A stretch of 25,718 bases of DNA from DATDXN01 sp035289305 (GCA_035289305.1 DATDXN010000017.1:1-25718); one strand, 5' to 3'; shown: positions 1-9,112, counted from the first letter of the stretch. The notes: generated by a model from the letters alone, not told the origin. Numbers and translations are program-made.

Positions 1-1
1 T

Positions 2-394
2 ATTGACTCTATGGCCGTCGCTCTCGAAGGAAGATCGCCATTTCTCGATCATGAAATGCTGGAGCTTACGGCAAAAATTCCCTTCAATCTGAAAATCAAA
101 GGTCTCAATAACAAAAAATACATCCTCAAAGAAGCGCTCCGTGGTATCATCCCAGATGAAGTGATGTTCCGACCGAAAATGGGATTCGGCGTGCCTATTG
201 ATAGCTGGTTTCGAGGAGAATTGAAGGAGTATGCTTATGACATCCTCCTCTCGGAAAAATCCATACAAAGAGGACTTTTCAGAAAAGAGGAAATGAAGAA
301 AATCTTAGACAGCCACAATGCGACAACTATCAATTATTCCCCCAGGATCTGGGCGCTACTGACGCTCGAGCTTTGGTTCCGGGAATACTTTTAA
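2..394 (+). CDS. Asparagine synthase-type glutamine amidotransferase, C-terminal fragment
   Basis: This is the 3' end of a gene that begins before the window; the frame is open from base 2, so the first ATG at 11 is internal. The visible residues match the end of the AsnB synthetase (PP-loop) domain: the SPFLDH segment, then KMGFGVP followed by DSWFRGEL, then a C-terminal tryptophan-rich helix. AsnB enzymes activate a carboxylate with ATP and amidate it with glutamine-derived ammonia. Homologues in glycan clusters are thought to amidate sugar acids rather than make asparagine. The N-terminal glutaminase domain is not in view. It ends 31 bp before the GIY-YIG gene on the same strand. The family call is secure; the sugar-modifying role is inferred from the neighbours. 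Confidence 0.9.
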   Translation: MDSMAVALEGRSPFLDHEMLELTAKIPFNLKIKGLNNKKYILKEALRGIIPDEVMFRPKMGFGVPIDSWFRGELKEYAYDILLSEKSIQRGLFRKEEMKKILDSHNATTINYSPRIWALLTLELWFREYF

Positions 395-425
395 TTTACC
401 CTGTCAAATAATTTTAGATCACCGT

Positions 426-686
426 ATGTTCTACACTTATGTTCTCCAATCTCTGAAAGATAAAAAATTCTACACTGGATATACGTCAGATCTAAAATTA
501 AGATTTGAAAAACACATAAAAGGACTGGTTCCCTCAACAAAAGATAGATGTCCATTGAAAATTGTTTACTATGAAGCATGTCTAAATAGAAACGACGCAA
601 CACATCGAGAAAAATATCTTAAAACTCACTATGGTAAGACGTTTATAAAGAGTAGACTCAAATCTTATTTGATAGGGCGAGTATGA
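426..686 (+). CDS. Small stand-alone GIY-YIG domain protein (YhbQ/UPF0213-like)
   Basis: An 86-residue single-domain protein. The GIY half appears as YVL near residues 5-7 and the YIG half as YTG near 17-19. An Arg follows in the LRF segment, and a catalytic-type Glu lies in the HREKYLK segment near the C terminus. This fits the short YhbQ/UPF0213 branch of the GIY-YIG nuclease superfamily, whose cellular role is poorly defined. It has no DNA-binding extension like those of homing endonucleases. No Shine-Dalgarno is visible before the ATG. Its stop overlaps the next ATG in the sequence ATGA at 683-686, so it is probably translated with the following glycosyltransferase. It does not fit the glycan theme and may be a passenger. 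Confidence 0.88.
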   Translation: MFYTYVLQSLKDKKFYTGYTSDLKLRFEKHIKGLVPSTKDRCPLKIVYYEACLNRNDATHREKYLKTHYGKTFIKSRLKSYLIGRV

Positions 687-1498
687 AAAAGACAATAACC
701 GTAATCATGTCCGTATACAATGAGAAAGAATTCTATTTGAAAGAGGCCGTGAAAAGCATACTCAATCAATCATTTTCTGATTTTGAATTCATCATTATTG
801 ATGATGGTTCAGATGATAATAATTGCCTGCGCACTTTGAAAGAATTCGTCGAAAAAGATGAACGAATCAAGTTCATTCGCAACGATACCAATATTGGACT
901 GACTAAATCGCTCAATAAAGCACTCGCGCTTGCTGGAGGCACCTATATCGCCAGAATCGACAGCGATGATATTGCCGATCCGCACCGCTTGGAAAAACAG
1001 TTGCAATTTATGGAAGCGAATCCTTCCTATGCATTGTGCGGATCCTGGGCATATTTTATTGATCAGGATGGGAAAATAACCGGGGAGAAAAGATCTCCAA
1101 CTGATTATGAAAGAATCAAAAAAAGGTTCATTTTCTTCAATTTTTTCACCCATTCTTCGCTTTTTTTTCGGAAAGACATCGCCATGGGCTTGGACGGTTA
1201 CAACGAAAACCTGAAAAAAGCCCAGGATTATGATTTCATCCTGAAAATTTCAGCCAAATATCCGGTGGCTGTTCTCCCCGAATTTCTCTGTTCCAACCGA
1301 TTGCATAAAGAAAGCATCTCCTCCAGTTCAAAAAAGAGACAGGAATGGTACGCCCTCATCGCCCGCTGGAATGCCATATGGGATTACGGCTACCCCAAAA
1401 CAGATTTTTTCAAAACTATTCCTTCTGTTTTTTATTTCTTATTTGTCCCTTACTTTGCAGAGAAGCAAATTTTTAAAATTCTCTATAAAAACAAGTAA
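683..1498 (+). CDS. Family 2 glycosyltransferase
   Basis: A 271-residue GT-A fold enzyme. Residues 4-13 form the first strand with the SVYNE motif. DDGSDD at 40-45 binds the nucleotide, and RIDSDD at 91-96 contains the metal-binding DxD. A later AQDYDF motif corresponds to the ED/QD acceptor-side region. GT2 enzymes of this type transfer a sugar from a nucleotide donor in the cytoplasm. The C terminus is aromatic-rich and may touch the membrane. The start overlaps the GIY-YIG stop (ATGA), and the next gene starts directly after its stop. It closely resembles the GT2 at 16674 in motif sequence and spacing, suggesting a duplicated enzyme with a diverged specificity. The donor sugar cannot be told from sequence. 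Confidence 0.93.
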   Translation: MKKTITVIMSVYNEKEFYLKEAVKSILNQSFSDFEFIIIDDGSDDNNCLRTLKEFVEKDERIKFIRNDTNIGLTKSLNKALALAGGTYIARIDSDDIADPHRLEKQLQFMEANPSYALCGSWAYFIDQDGKITGEKRSPTDYERIKKRFIFFNFFTHSSLFFRKDIAMGLDGYNENLKKAQDYDFILKISAKYPVAVLPEFLCSNRLHKESISSSSKKRQEWYALIARWNAIWDYGYPKTDFFKTIPSVFYFLFVPYFAEKQIFKILYKNK

Positions 1499-2545
1499 AT
1501 GTTTCTCATAAAAGAATTCTTCAAATCTTTTGTTTTCAGTAAGAAAAAACGTATAGGGTTTGTCCTCAGCGTGCTCCCTTCTCCATATTACGGGAGAGTT
1601 ATGGCGTCAACAAGACTCCGCGTATATGATGTCATAAATAACTTTCAAAACAGTAAGGATTATTTTTTGGAACTATACAAGCCTTGGAAAAAATACGACG
1701 TCGTGATTTTTCAAAAGAAATTCGACGATAAAGCGCTTCGGCTCGCCCAAAAGCTTAAAAAAAAGGGGGTGAAGATAATACTTGATATAAATGTGAATTA
1801 TTATGACAGGACTGTATTGAACACGAGCGCGATGCCCCAGCATAATCAAATTATACAATTTACTCAAATCGTTGACGGTATTATTGCAAGTACGGAATAT
1901 ATAAAAAACTACGCGAAAAAATTGTTTCCAGAAAAGAAAATAATTTGTATTCCAGAGAACATAACCGATAATTTTTTTTCGGTCCGGAAGAAAACAAAAG
2001 AAAAAAACGATCATTTAAAACTTATGTATGTTGGTTATGCTGTAAAGGCAATAGAGGTACTGGATATAGAAAAGGTGCTTAGAGAACTACACAAAAACTA
2101 TAACCTCAGCCTGCTTCTTATTTGTGATAAAAATCCTGAAATATTGGTGGATGGAATCAAGGTTGGATTTATTAAATATAAACAAAGGAAAATCCACAAG
2201 CAGATGCTTGGGGGAGATATTTTCATTGCCCCGAGAGATCTGAGCAATTCTTATAACTTGGGACACAGTTTTACCAAAATAGGCTACCCGATGTCAATCG
2301 GCATTCCGGTAATCGCAAGTAAAGTTTCCTCCTATGCCGGGTCACCGGCGATATTGTGCGAAAGTCCAACAGACTGGTATGATAACCTATCCCTCCTTCT
2401 CAAAGATACCCAAAGACGCGAAGCTATTGCGAAAGACGGTATTACCTACTGCAAAGAGAATTTTTCAGAGTCAGTAATTACAAAGAAATATTTATCTTTT
2501 TTTAACGAGATAACACATATTGACCGAATATCATCACCCGAATGA
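1499..2545 (+). CDS. GT4-like glycosyltransferase
   Basis: A 348-residue protein with a GT-B arrangement. The N-terminal half has an SPYYGR segment and a DxN strand. The C-terminal half contains the K(I/L)GYPMSIGIPVIAS block around residues 258-275, which matches the donor-binding helix of GT4/GT1 enzymes. The classical E-x7-E is not intact: the region reads as an asparagine- and serine-rich loop before GHSFTK. It starts at the base after the previous stop, with no Shine-Dalgarno, and its stop overlaps the next start in ATGA. Base composition is AT-rich. It probably adds one sugar of the repeat unit, with donor and linkage unknown. An inactive or atypical member is possible. Confidence 0.8.
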   Translation: MFLIKEFFKSFVFSKKKRIGFVLSVLPSPYYGRVMASTRLRVYDVINNFQNSKDYFLELYKPWKKYDVVIFQKKFDDKALRLAQKLKKKGVKIILDINVNYYDRTVLNTSAMPQHNQIIQFTQIVDGIIASTEYIKNYAKKLFPEKKIICIPENITDNFFSVRKKTKEKNDHLKLMYVGYAVKAIEVLDIEKVLRELHKNYNLSLLLICDKNPEILVDGIKVGFIKYKQRKIHKQMLGGDIFIAPRDLSNSYNLGHSFTKIGYPMSIGIPVIASKVSSYAGSPAILCESPTDWYDNLSLLLKDTQRREAIAKDGITYCKENFSESVITKKYLSFFNEITHIDRISSPE

Positions 2546-4194
2546 AACAAAAAATATTCATAGAGCAAGTAAAAGAGAATAAATGGCTCATTGGTGCCGT
2601 AGTTTTTTTTATACTTTGGAAATTTTTTCTTATCCACATCTTATGGCAAGACCGTTCCTTTCCTCCCGAACCGGATGATTCTTATAACTATATTTCACAA
2701 ATTGCTGCTATTGCGGATTGCAAAGGTTTTCATTTTTGCTCATACCCAGGAGTCTCTATGGGAGACAGTACCGGATTCGTCTATCTTTCCTATCGTCTTT
2801 TTTTCGGATGGCTGGCAAAAATTACCCAACTCTCTTCTCAAACAATATATCATTTTGGTTTTTACCTCGGTACTCTTTTCCTTGCTTTTACCCTTTACCC
2901 TTTTATAAAAATATTTTCCAACAACAAAAATCTTATAGCTTGGTCAATATTTTTTTTAAGCTTATATCATGGGTTGGGAGAAACCCACGGCTTTTTCTGG
3001 GTCGTACCCAGCTTTTTCTCCGTACTTCTTTTTCTTATTCTCGCGACATACACTGTAAGAAATGAGGTGAAGCTCAAAGCGTGGCTCATTCTTCTCCTCG
3101 CTGTCCTCTACGCTTTTTCCCACCCAATGAGTATTTTTCTCATTTTTATCGTGCCTCTCTATCTTCTCATTTTTTCTCTTTTCACTCACAAAATTGACCA
3201 TACCGCGTGGAAGAAAATGCTTTTTGTCTTATCCATAACGCTTTTTTCCTCTCTCTTATCAGGCTACTTTTCCCCCAAAAGTGAGCCCCAAGAGAATGCT
3301 TATGATATAAAAGAGACCCTGATACAGGCACAGACTGTCACCCAAACTGCTATAGGGAACCTAGAAACAAAAAAAAATGGGGGTGTCCAAGGACCGCCAA
3401 AGCCGAGTCAAGATAAACAACCCATTGAGAAAAAGAAAACATTTTTCAGCCAAAAAATTGATACACTCCGAAACGTGTATTTCCGCTTTGTTTTCCCGCA
3501 CTGGCTTTTTATCCCTCCCTTTCTTTTATGTTTTCTTGTCCTTGCCCATAAACGCCAATTCAAGATACTTTCCTTCTACAGTGCTTCTTTCATCTTTTTT
3601 ATTCTGACAACTTTCTTGAATCCGTTGGGCTATCGTTCTGCCATTATTGTCTGGCCCATCACGTACATACTCTTTGCATTCGTGAGTTGGTATCTTATTG
3701 AAATAATATGCGACACAGCCAAAGGATGGATACGAAATATCTTTCTTGGAATAATATTTCTCCTCCTCTTGTTGTTTTTTTCAGTCAACGCTGTCTTTGC
3801 TCTTGTTTTCAATGAAAATATAAATGTACACAATAGCTATTCCATCAAGTCCGAACCAGCTTTGACAGGATATTTATTAAACGAAATACTCTCCAAACAA
3901 ACTGTTACGCTGCCATTGGAATTGATGCTAGCGGAACCGAGTATTATTTCTTCGTTGAGAAGCAGGATAGTCCCTTACACCGCGAAGCCAGACTACATAA
4001 TCATGACAGACCTCACAAAAATACCGAGAGAAAAAGAAAGATCCCCGCTTTTTAAGATGGTAAAAAAAACAGCTGAAAAATTTGGGTTTTTTATGCAACC
4101 GGAAAAAACCACAGTTACTCGTTACAATCTGCCGGAGGGTTATACTTTTGAAAAAGAATTTGGTATATTTGACGTTTATAAAAAAACACTCTGA
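2542..4194 (+). CDS. Polytopic membrane protein, GT-C glycosyltransferase-like
   Basis: A 550-residue protein with roughly ten hydrophobic segments. The first spans residues 15-35 and is followed at once by an extracytoplasmic loop holding PEPDDSY (Asp45, Asp46). An acidic pair in the first loop is a hallmark of GT-C enzymes, which use polyprenyl-phosphate sugars outside the membrane. A long hydrophilic loop (about 245-310) and a soluble C-terminal tail of about 120 residues are present. It overlaps the upstream GT4 by 4 bp. A run of nine A at 3369-3377 lies within the loop but the frame is continuous. No specific family is recognised; a Wzy-type polymerase or a mannosyltransferase-like enzyme are alternatives. 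Confidence 0.75.
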   Translation: MKQKIFIEQVKENKWLIGAVVFFILWKFFLIHILWQDRSFPPEPDDSYNYISQIAAIADCKGFHFCSYPGVSMGDSTGFVYLSYRLFFGWLAKITQLSSQTIYHFGFYLGTLFLAFTLYPFIKIFSNNKNLIAWSIFFLSLYHGLGETHGFFWVVPSFFSVLLFLILATYTVRNEVKLKAWLILLLAVLYAFSHPMSIFLIFIVPLYLLIFSLFTHKIDHTAWKKMLFVLSITLFSSLLSGYFSPKSEPQENAYDIKETLIQAQTVTQTAIGNLETKKNGGVQGPPKPSQDKQPIEKKKTFFSQKIDTLRNVYFRFVFPHWLFIPPFLLCFLVLAHKRQFKILSFYSASFIFFILTTFLNPLGYRSAIIVWPITYILFAFVSWYLIEIICDTAKGWIRNIFLGIIFLLLLLFFSVNAVFALVFNENINVHNSYSIKSEPALTGYLLNEILSKQTVTLPLELMLAEPSIISSLRSRIVPYTAKPDYIIMTDLTKIPREKERSPLFKMVKKTAEKFGFFMQPEKTTVTRYNLPEGYTFEKEFGIFDVYKKTL

Positions 4195-4199
4195 CTCTT

Positions 4200-5270
4200 A
4201 TGAAAATCCATATTCTTGCGGAAGTAAAAAATGGCCCTTGGGGAGGAACCAGTCAGTTTCTTAAAGCACTTCGGCGACAATGGGAAATATCAGGAATATA
4301 TGAAAATTCACCAGAAAAAGCCGAGGTTATTCTCTTTAATAGCTACCCTACCGGCACCGAATACCTTTTTGATAAACTCTATAAACTCAAAAAAAGATAC
4401 CCTGAGAAAATAGTTCTCTATCGCATAGATGGCCCCATTTCCGGTTATCGTGGTACAGGTATAGGAATTGATCGGGCTATTGCACTCTGCTGTGACATCT
4501 TTGCTGACGGTATAGTCTTTCAATCTGAATGGTCTCGTAAAAAAAATAAAGAAAAATTTAATATCAAGACAAAATACGAGAGTGTTATTCTTAATGCTCC
4601 AGATAATACTCTTTTCAATAACAATGATAAAGAAGTTTTCTCACCTTTTAGAAAAACTCGCTTAATAAGTTCAAGCTGGTCCACTAACCCCAATAAGGGT
4701 TTTGATATACTGGAATGGCTTGACGAACATCTTGATTTTTCCAAATACGATTTTATGTTTGTCGGAAACAGCCCAATAAAATTCAAAAACATCAAAATGC
4801 ATCCGCCGGTTGCCTCACCAGAACTTGCTACCCTCCTGAAAAAGCATGATATTTACATTTTTACATCCAAAATCGAAGCTTGTTCCAATGCTCTTATTGA
4901 AGCCCTGGCATGTGGTCTCCCAACTGTCGCACTAAATGCTACAAGCAACCCAGAAGTGGTACGGCAAGGCGGCGAACTTTTTACAGGAACAGAAAATATT
5001 TTAGATAAGCTTAATCTTGTTACCAAAAGCTATTCTCGCTATCTCGCTTTCCTTCCACAATTTAAAATTGAAAGCGTAGCGTATGATTATCTATCCATCG
5101 CAAAGAGCATATACAATGCAAGCCAAAATAAAATCTATCAACCAAAAGTCATAACACTTGAGAGAAAGAAACTCTTTTTCTTGCTCAAAACTCTTGTATG
5201 GCAAAATAAAATAAAAAATATTCTAAAAACAGTATTGAAATTTCTATTACGCCCTTTCTATGAAAAATAA
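4200..5270 (+). CDS. Family 4 glycosyltransferase
   Basis: A 356-residue GT-B enzyme. The glycine-rich N-terminal loop reads GPWGGTSQF, an RIDG motif follows near residue 78, and the C-terminal donor site has an intact E-x7-E (Glu226 and Glu234) followed by ALACGLPTV. It starts 5 bp after the preceding stop without a Shine-Dalgarno and overlaps the deacetylase-like gene by 11 bp. The N-terminal GG-T/S-F pattern and RxDG motif recur in the GT4 at 12585, so the two may belong to one subfamily. The gene is visibly AT-rich compared with the genes after 14 kb. A cytoplasmic sugar transfer is expected; donor and acceptor are unknown. Confidence 0.88.
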   Translation: MKIHILAEVKNGPWGGTSQFLKALRRQWEISGIYENSPEKAEVILFNSYPTGTEYLFDKLYKLKKRYPEKIVLYRIDGPISGYRGTGIGIDRAIALCCDIFADGIVFQSEWSRKKNKEKFNIKTKYESVILNAPDNTLFNNNDKEVFSPFRKTRLISSSWSTNPNKGFDILEWLDEHLDFSKYDFMFVGNSPIKFKNIKMHPPVASPELATLLKKHDIYIFTSKIEACSNALIEALACGLPTVALNATSNPEVVRQGGELFTGTENILDKLNLVTKSYSRYLAFLPQFKIESVAYDYLSIAKSIYNASQNKIYQPKVITLERKKLFFLLKTLVWQNKIKNILKTVLKFLLRPFYEK

Positions 5271-6054
5271 TAAGGTTGCTTTCTCTTCATTCAATAATAA
5301 GCTCATTCTCCGTTTTGATGATATTGGAGCATCATCAAAAATATACAATCAACATGGGGAAAAACTCTTTCGCGTGAGAAATATTCCCCTTTTTTATTTT
5401 CCTCTGGCCAATTTCTTGTTTTTCAAAAGAATCTGGCCATTTGCCAAGGCCGGACCATACGATGAGCTCACAACTTCAGAATGGAAAAACTTTCTTCAAA
5501 TTTTTAAAGAAGAGAATATCCGGCCTCTTATTGCTATTACTGCCGCTTGGGTAGATGAAAAAAGTAGGCTTATCCCTTTTCCAAGTAAGTTTCCCGAGGA
5601 AGCGGGTATCCTGAAGCATGCGCTAGAAGAAGGCATGATAGAAATAGCTAATCACGGACTTACCCACTGTGTGGTTAACAAACACCTTCCAAAACTTTTT
5701 TCTTCCAATAGAAAATTTCACCGAGAGTTTTGGCCATACTTGGATCAAAGCATACACACAGAACATATTTTGCAATCTCAAAAAATTCTTGAAGATTATT
5801 TTCAAACAAAAATTGACACTTTTGTTCCTCCGGGAAATATCTGGAGTATAAAAACGTATCGAGCCCTCCAGCAAACCAATATCAAAAATGTGCTGTGCAA
5901 TAAATACATGCTTGATTCTCTTGAGCCCATGGAAAAAATCAAGTTTATGAAAGACCAAGACCATTGTTTAGTTTTTCATGATCGGGATCTCAAACTACAC
6001 GGTCCCGGATGGCTTAGAAAAACAATAGCTCTCCACCGTAACCAACTCCGCTAA
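5260..6054 (+). CDS. Polysaccharide deacetylase-like protein (NodB/DUF2334 type)
   Basis: A 264-residue protein with the motif order of carbohydrate esterase 4 / DUF2334 proteins. RFDD at 18-21 would give the catalytic and metal-binding Asp, NHGLTH at 131-136 the HxxxH zinc ligands (His132, His136), and PPGN at 190-193 the third motif. Family members remove N-acetyl or O-acetyl groups from glycans, with a divalent metal. No signal peptide is visible, so it would act in the cytoplasm, perhaps on lipid-linked intermediates. It starts inside the last codons of the upstream GT4 (11 bp overlap), implying coupling. Activity as a true deacetylase is inferred; some DUF2334 members have no proven reaction. 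Confidence 0.82.
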   Translation: MKNNKVAFSSFNNKLILRFDDIGASSKIYNQHGEKLFRVRNIPLFYFPLANFLFFKRIWPFAKAGPYDELTTSEWKNFLQIFKEENIRPLIAITAAWVDEKSRLIPFPSKFPEEAGILKHALEEGMIEIANHGLTHCVVNKHLPKLFSSNRKFHREFWPYLDQSIHTEHILQSQKILEDYFQTKIDTFVPPGNIWSIKTYRALQQTNIKNVLCNKYMLDSLEPMEKIKFMKDQDHCLVFHDRDLKLHGPGWLRKTIALHRNQLR

Positions 6055-6058
6055 AAAC

Positions 6059-6067
6059 TGTTATAAT
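6059..6067 (+). promoter_or_regulatory. Extended -10 promoter candidate
   Basis: The stretch TGTTATAAT is a perfect extended -10 element (TGn followed by TATAAT at 6062-6067). It lies in the 42-bp gap after the deacetylase-like gene, about 30 bp before the methyltransferase ATG at 6097. There is no convincing -35 box, which extended -10 promoters can do without. It would start an internal transcript for the 6097-7790 pair. Confidence 0.5.
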
Positions 6068-6096
6068 CATCCTATATCGTTTTCTCATTTATCTGT

Positions 6097-6768
6097 ATGC
6101 AAAAAATTATTGAAAATCTTAGGTATCATTACTGGGCCAGCTTCAGAAGGAAGCTCCTCGATACTGTTCAAGAAAAGTACCGCTCTATTTACACCGGCGT
6201 AGTCTTGGACATTGGCGGCCGTGATCGCGGCAGATTCAAAAAGCCAAGAGATCAAGTTAAAAAATGGATTTTTGCCGATATTTGCCCTAAATGGAACCCT
6301 GACGTCATTTTAGACATTGCCGATATGCATGTCATCCAGAATGAGTCTATTGATGTGATTGCCGCCATGGAAGTTTTTGCCCACGTAGAAAAGATCGATC
6401 AATCACTCGATGAGTGTTACCGAGTTTTGAAAAAGGATGGCGTTTTAGTTTTCTCTTCCCTCATGACATACCCAATTATTGAAGATCCGACTGATTTCCA
6501 ACGCTGGACGGAAGCCAAATGGAGGATGGAGCTGACAAGGCATGGCTTTTTAGTAGAGACTGTTGAAACAATGGGAAGATACTTCACTGTTATGGCAGAT
6601 TTTATCAATATCGCCAACAAATCTATGCCCTCTCTTGTCACATGTATTGGTTTTCTCTTATACCCTTTACTTTTGCTTCTGACAAAATTAGACAATACAC
6701 ATTTTGTCCAAAATAATAAACGACTTTCTTCCTTTACTACGGGCTACTTTATTATCGCAAGAAAATGA
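6097..6768 (+). CDS. Class I SAM-dependent methyltransferase with C-terminal membrane segment
   Basis: A 223-residue protein of the Methyltransf_11 kind. Motif I is VLDIGGR near residues 37-43, where GGR replaces the usual GxGxG. Asp in FADIC is the expected ribose-binding acid, and a motif-IV-like region reads VIAAMEVFAHVEK, followed by VLKKDG. A hydrophobic stretch near residues 188-205 suggests membrane association. It likely methylates a sugar of the lipid-linked glycan. A -10 element sits just upstream, and the stop overlaps the next start in ATGA. Its layout resembles the methyltransferase at 18536, which also has a hydrophobic C-terminal region. The substrate is unknown. Confidence 0.85.
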   Translation: MQKIIENLRYHYWASFRRKLLDTVQEKYRSIYTGVVLDIGGRDRGRFKKPRDQVKKWIFADICPKWNPDVILDIADMHVIQNESIDVIAAMEVFAHVEKIDQSLDECYRVLKKDGVLVFSSLMTYPIIEDPTDFQRWTEAKWRMELTRHGFLVETVETMGRYFTVMADFINIANKSMPSLVTCIGFLLYPLLLLLTKLDNTHFVQNNKRLSSFTTGYFIIARK

Positions 6769-7790
6769 GAATCTATTATTTTGCTCATTCCACCAAAGCC
6801 CCTAGCCTCCGTTATCGCGGCAAATATCTTCTTGAAGAGGTCAAACACCGTTTTGGAATAGAATACGCGATACTGTATCCTACCGGGTATTCCTTTGTCA
6901 GAATTTTGTCCCTTATTTTTCAGCTCCTGATCAGAAGGGACAATAAAAATATCTATATCATCCAAAAAGTCAGTTTACCGGGACTTTATTTCAATGTACT
7001 TACTTTTATTGTAAAAAGGGTAGAAAAAAGCGTCTATGACATCGATGATGCCATGTACGAAATCAGAAATAAAAACGTTGTAGATTATCTCATTACCCAC
7101 TGTAAAGGAGTGACAGTTGGATCCGAAAATTTGAAAAGGTACTGTCAGGCACGGAACCCCAATACTTTTTTATTGACGACTGCGCTCCCCTGCCCGTATA
7201 CAGTAAAGTTTTCTAAAAACAAACTATTTACTATCGGCTGGATTGGCTTGTATACGGCCCAGGAACATCAAGAAAATTTAAAAATGTTATTCTTTCCTCT
7301 ATTAAAAAATTTTATTCTCCCCATACGATTCGTTTTGGTAGGCATCACGAGCGACAAAGCAGAAAGAGAAGTACGGGAATATTTCAAAGCCTCTCCGTAC
7401 ATTGAACTTTCCATCATAAGGAATATTGATTGGGAAAACGAGGATGAGATCAATGCCGCACTCACCCGATTCGATGTCGGCGTAATGCCGCTTGTGGATA
7501 CTGTCATAAACCGCTCAAAATCCGCTTTCAAACTCAAACAGTACCTCGCCTGCGGAGTGCCGGCTCTCACAAGCGATGTTGGTGATAATTCCCAGTTTAT
7601 CAAGGACGGTGAAAACGGTTTTCTCTGCAAAACTGAGGCTGATTGGATACGGTATATCACCTATTTCAGTAATATAAAAAATAACGAATATCAGCAATTC
7701 GCAAGAAAAAGCCACTCCGGGTTTCTTACAAGTGACTTCAATATGACAAAAAATGCCCGCTTATTTGAAAATTTTATCAAACAACTCTAG
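6765..7790 (+). CDS. Family 4 glycosyltransferase
   Basis: A 341-residue GT-B enzyme. It begins with IYYFAH-S and a PSLRYR motif, carries YDIDDAMYE in the middle, and has the donor-site block FKLKQYLACGVPALTSDVGDN near residues 255-275. The end of this block and the following GENGFL segment are typical of GT4. It overlaps the upstream methyltransferase by 4 bp and the convergent flippase gene by 14 bp (7777-7790). No terminator is visible between them. It probably adds a sugar cytoplasmically to the unit exported by the adjacent flippase. Confidence 0.88.
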   Translation: MRIYYFAHSTKAPSLRYRGKYLLEEVKHRFGIEYAILYPTGYSFVRILSLIFQLLIRRDNKNIYIIQKVSLPGLYFNVLTFIVKRVEKSVYDIDDAMYEIRNKNVVDYLITHCKGVTVGSENLKRYCQARNPNTFLLTTALPCPYTVKFSKNKLFTIGWIGLYTAQEHQENLKMLFFPLLKNFILPIRFVLVGITSDKAEREVREYFKASPYIELSIIRNIDWENEDEINAALTRFDVGVMPLVDTVINRSKSAFKLKQYLACGVPALTSDVGDNSQFIKDGENGFLCKTEADWIRYITYFSNIKNNEYQQFARKSHSGFLTSDFNMTKNARLFENFIKQL

Positions 7791-9066
7791 CATCGCTCGC
7801 TTTGTCCCTTTGCAAATCGTTGGAGATAAAAATGTTTTTGAGAATATAGAGAACGAGAAGACTCAAAACTGTTTGAAATCCAAACATAAATGCAAGACCT
7901 TTTGTACCAAAATAAATAAGCAGAGGAATCATTAATAGTATTTTACAAAAAGCTACCGTCATTGTATGCCATGCAATAATTTTTTTGTTTTTCACATAAT
8001 AAAGGAAGTGTGAAAGATAGAACAAATTGATAAAAACAAAGGGGAGAAAAAGAATAGCGATTTGAGAAAGCTCAATCGCACTCGCATACTTCTCGGAAAA
8101 AAGAGCTGGGACAATAGTAGGAAGAAGAAAGTAGGTGAGAACGGTTACTGGTATTATGAGGAAGAACGCCCCGATGTAGTACCTAAAAATAGCCGTGTTC
8201 CTCATCGCTATCTTAGGCAAAAGTACAGAAGTAACTGTTTTAGACAAACCAAATATTGTTCTCGTCAAAGTAATCCCCAAAAAATATACAGCGAGCGCTT
8301 CTGGTCCTAGGAATATACCAATAACCACCTTATCGAGATTATCAGCGAACATAGACAGTACATTGATTCTCGTGAGAAACCAGCCGTAGTGAATCGCATC
8401 CCCCTTTTTGTCGTTTTCGACATAACGAAGGCTTTTAAGGTAAAAAAATATGTTAGAAAAGGTATTAGAAACGAAATAACCAAAAATAATGAGAAGTAAA
8501 CTGTCTCGACTTAAAAGTATTATCCCAATAATAAAAAGGGTACTCAAGATCGCTTGAATGGAAGCATACTCAAAAGTGACTTTGAATCTACTTTTCCCCT
8601 GCAAAAAACTATCCCATGTATTGGGAGCGTAAAAAAACGGAAAAAAGATAGCGGCCACCATAAAAGCAATCCCAAGTGTGGCATGCTGATAAAAATAATA
8701 ATAAGTTCCGATGAGCAAAAGGATGGGAATCCCCAGAAGACTCCAGTAAAAACTGATGCGAACGGCTTCTCTATAGTCACCATCAAAGCCGCGTGCCGCC
8801 GATTGCAGTGTGGAAGCATTCAGGCCAGGCAGAGAAACAACAGAAACAATAGCCAACACAGAAAGAACGAACTGATATTGTCCAAAAACTTCTTGAGGGA
8901 CTAACCGAGCAAAGGCGATAGAAAGAACCAGTCCAAAAGCAATCACAACCCCTTGTCTCACAATGACCAAAAATCCATTCCTGATTAAATAAGGTAAATC
9001 GAGATTGAATTTCTGCCCACATTTTTTTATGGCTTGATACATTGTATTTTGAAGAGCTTTAAGCAT
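7777..9066 (-). CDS. Wzx-like flippase (MOP superfamily polysaccharide transporter), copy 1
   Basis: A 429-residue hydrophobic protein with about twelve membrane segments, matching the Polysacc_synt/MATE-like flippases that move lipid-linked oligosaccharides across the cytoplasmic membrane. The N-terminal part contains GVVIAFGL, a GQYQF-type segment and SLPGLN. The motif FFPFFYAPNTW near residues 140-150 recurs in the second flippase at 21214. It is the only minus-strand gene in its neighbourhood and has its own promoter candidate at 9113-9141. Its 3' end overlaps the GT4 coming from the other side. No Shine-Dalgarno is visible. Substrate specificity cannot be read; a Wzx role is inferred from context. 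Confidence 0.9.
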   Translation of the reverse strand: MLKALQNTMYQAIKKCGQKFNLDLPYLIRNGFLVIVRQGVVIAFGLVLSIAFARLVPQEVFGQYQFVLSVLAIVSVVSLPGLNASTLQSAARGFDGDYREAVRISFYWSLLGIPILLLIGTYYYFYQHATLGIAFMVAAIFFPFFYAPNTWDSFLQGKSRFKVTFEYASIQAILSTLFIIGIILLSRDSLLLIIFGYFVSNTFSNIFFYLKSLRYVENDKKGDAIHYGWFLTRINVLSMFADNLDKVVIGIFLGPEALAVYFLGITLTRTIFGLSKTVTSVLLPKIAMRNTAIFRYYIGAFFLIIPVTVLTYFLLPTIVPALFSEKYASAIELSQIAILFLPFVFINLFYLSHFLYYVKNKKIIAWHTMTVAFCKILLMIPLLIYFGTKGLAFMFGFQTVLSLLVLYILKNIFISNDLQRDKASDARVV

Positions 9067-9112
9067 TCTGGTTGATATTCAAGCTGAGAGATTAAAAAGA
9101 GACCCTGTGTAA

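Noticed and set aside
3369..3383. Run of nine A followed by TGGGGG as a possible frameshift or slippage site
   Set aside because: The frame is continuous across the run and the protein keeps sensible membrane segments on both sides; no second frame of use follows.
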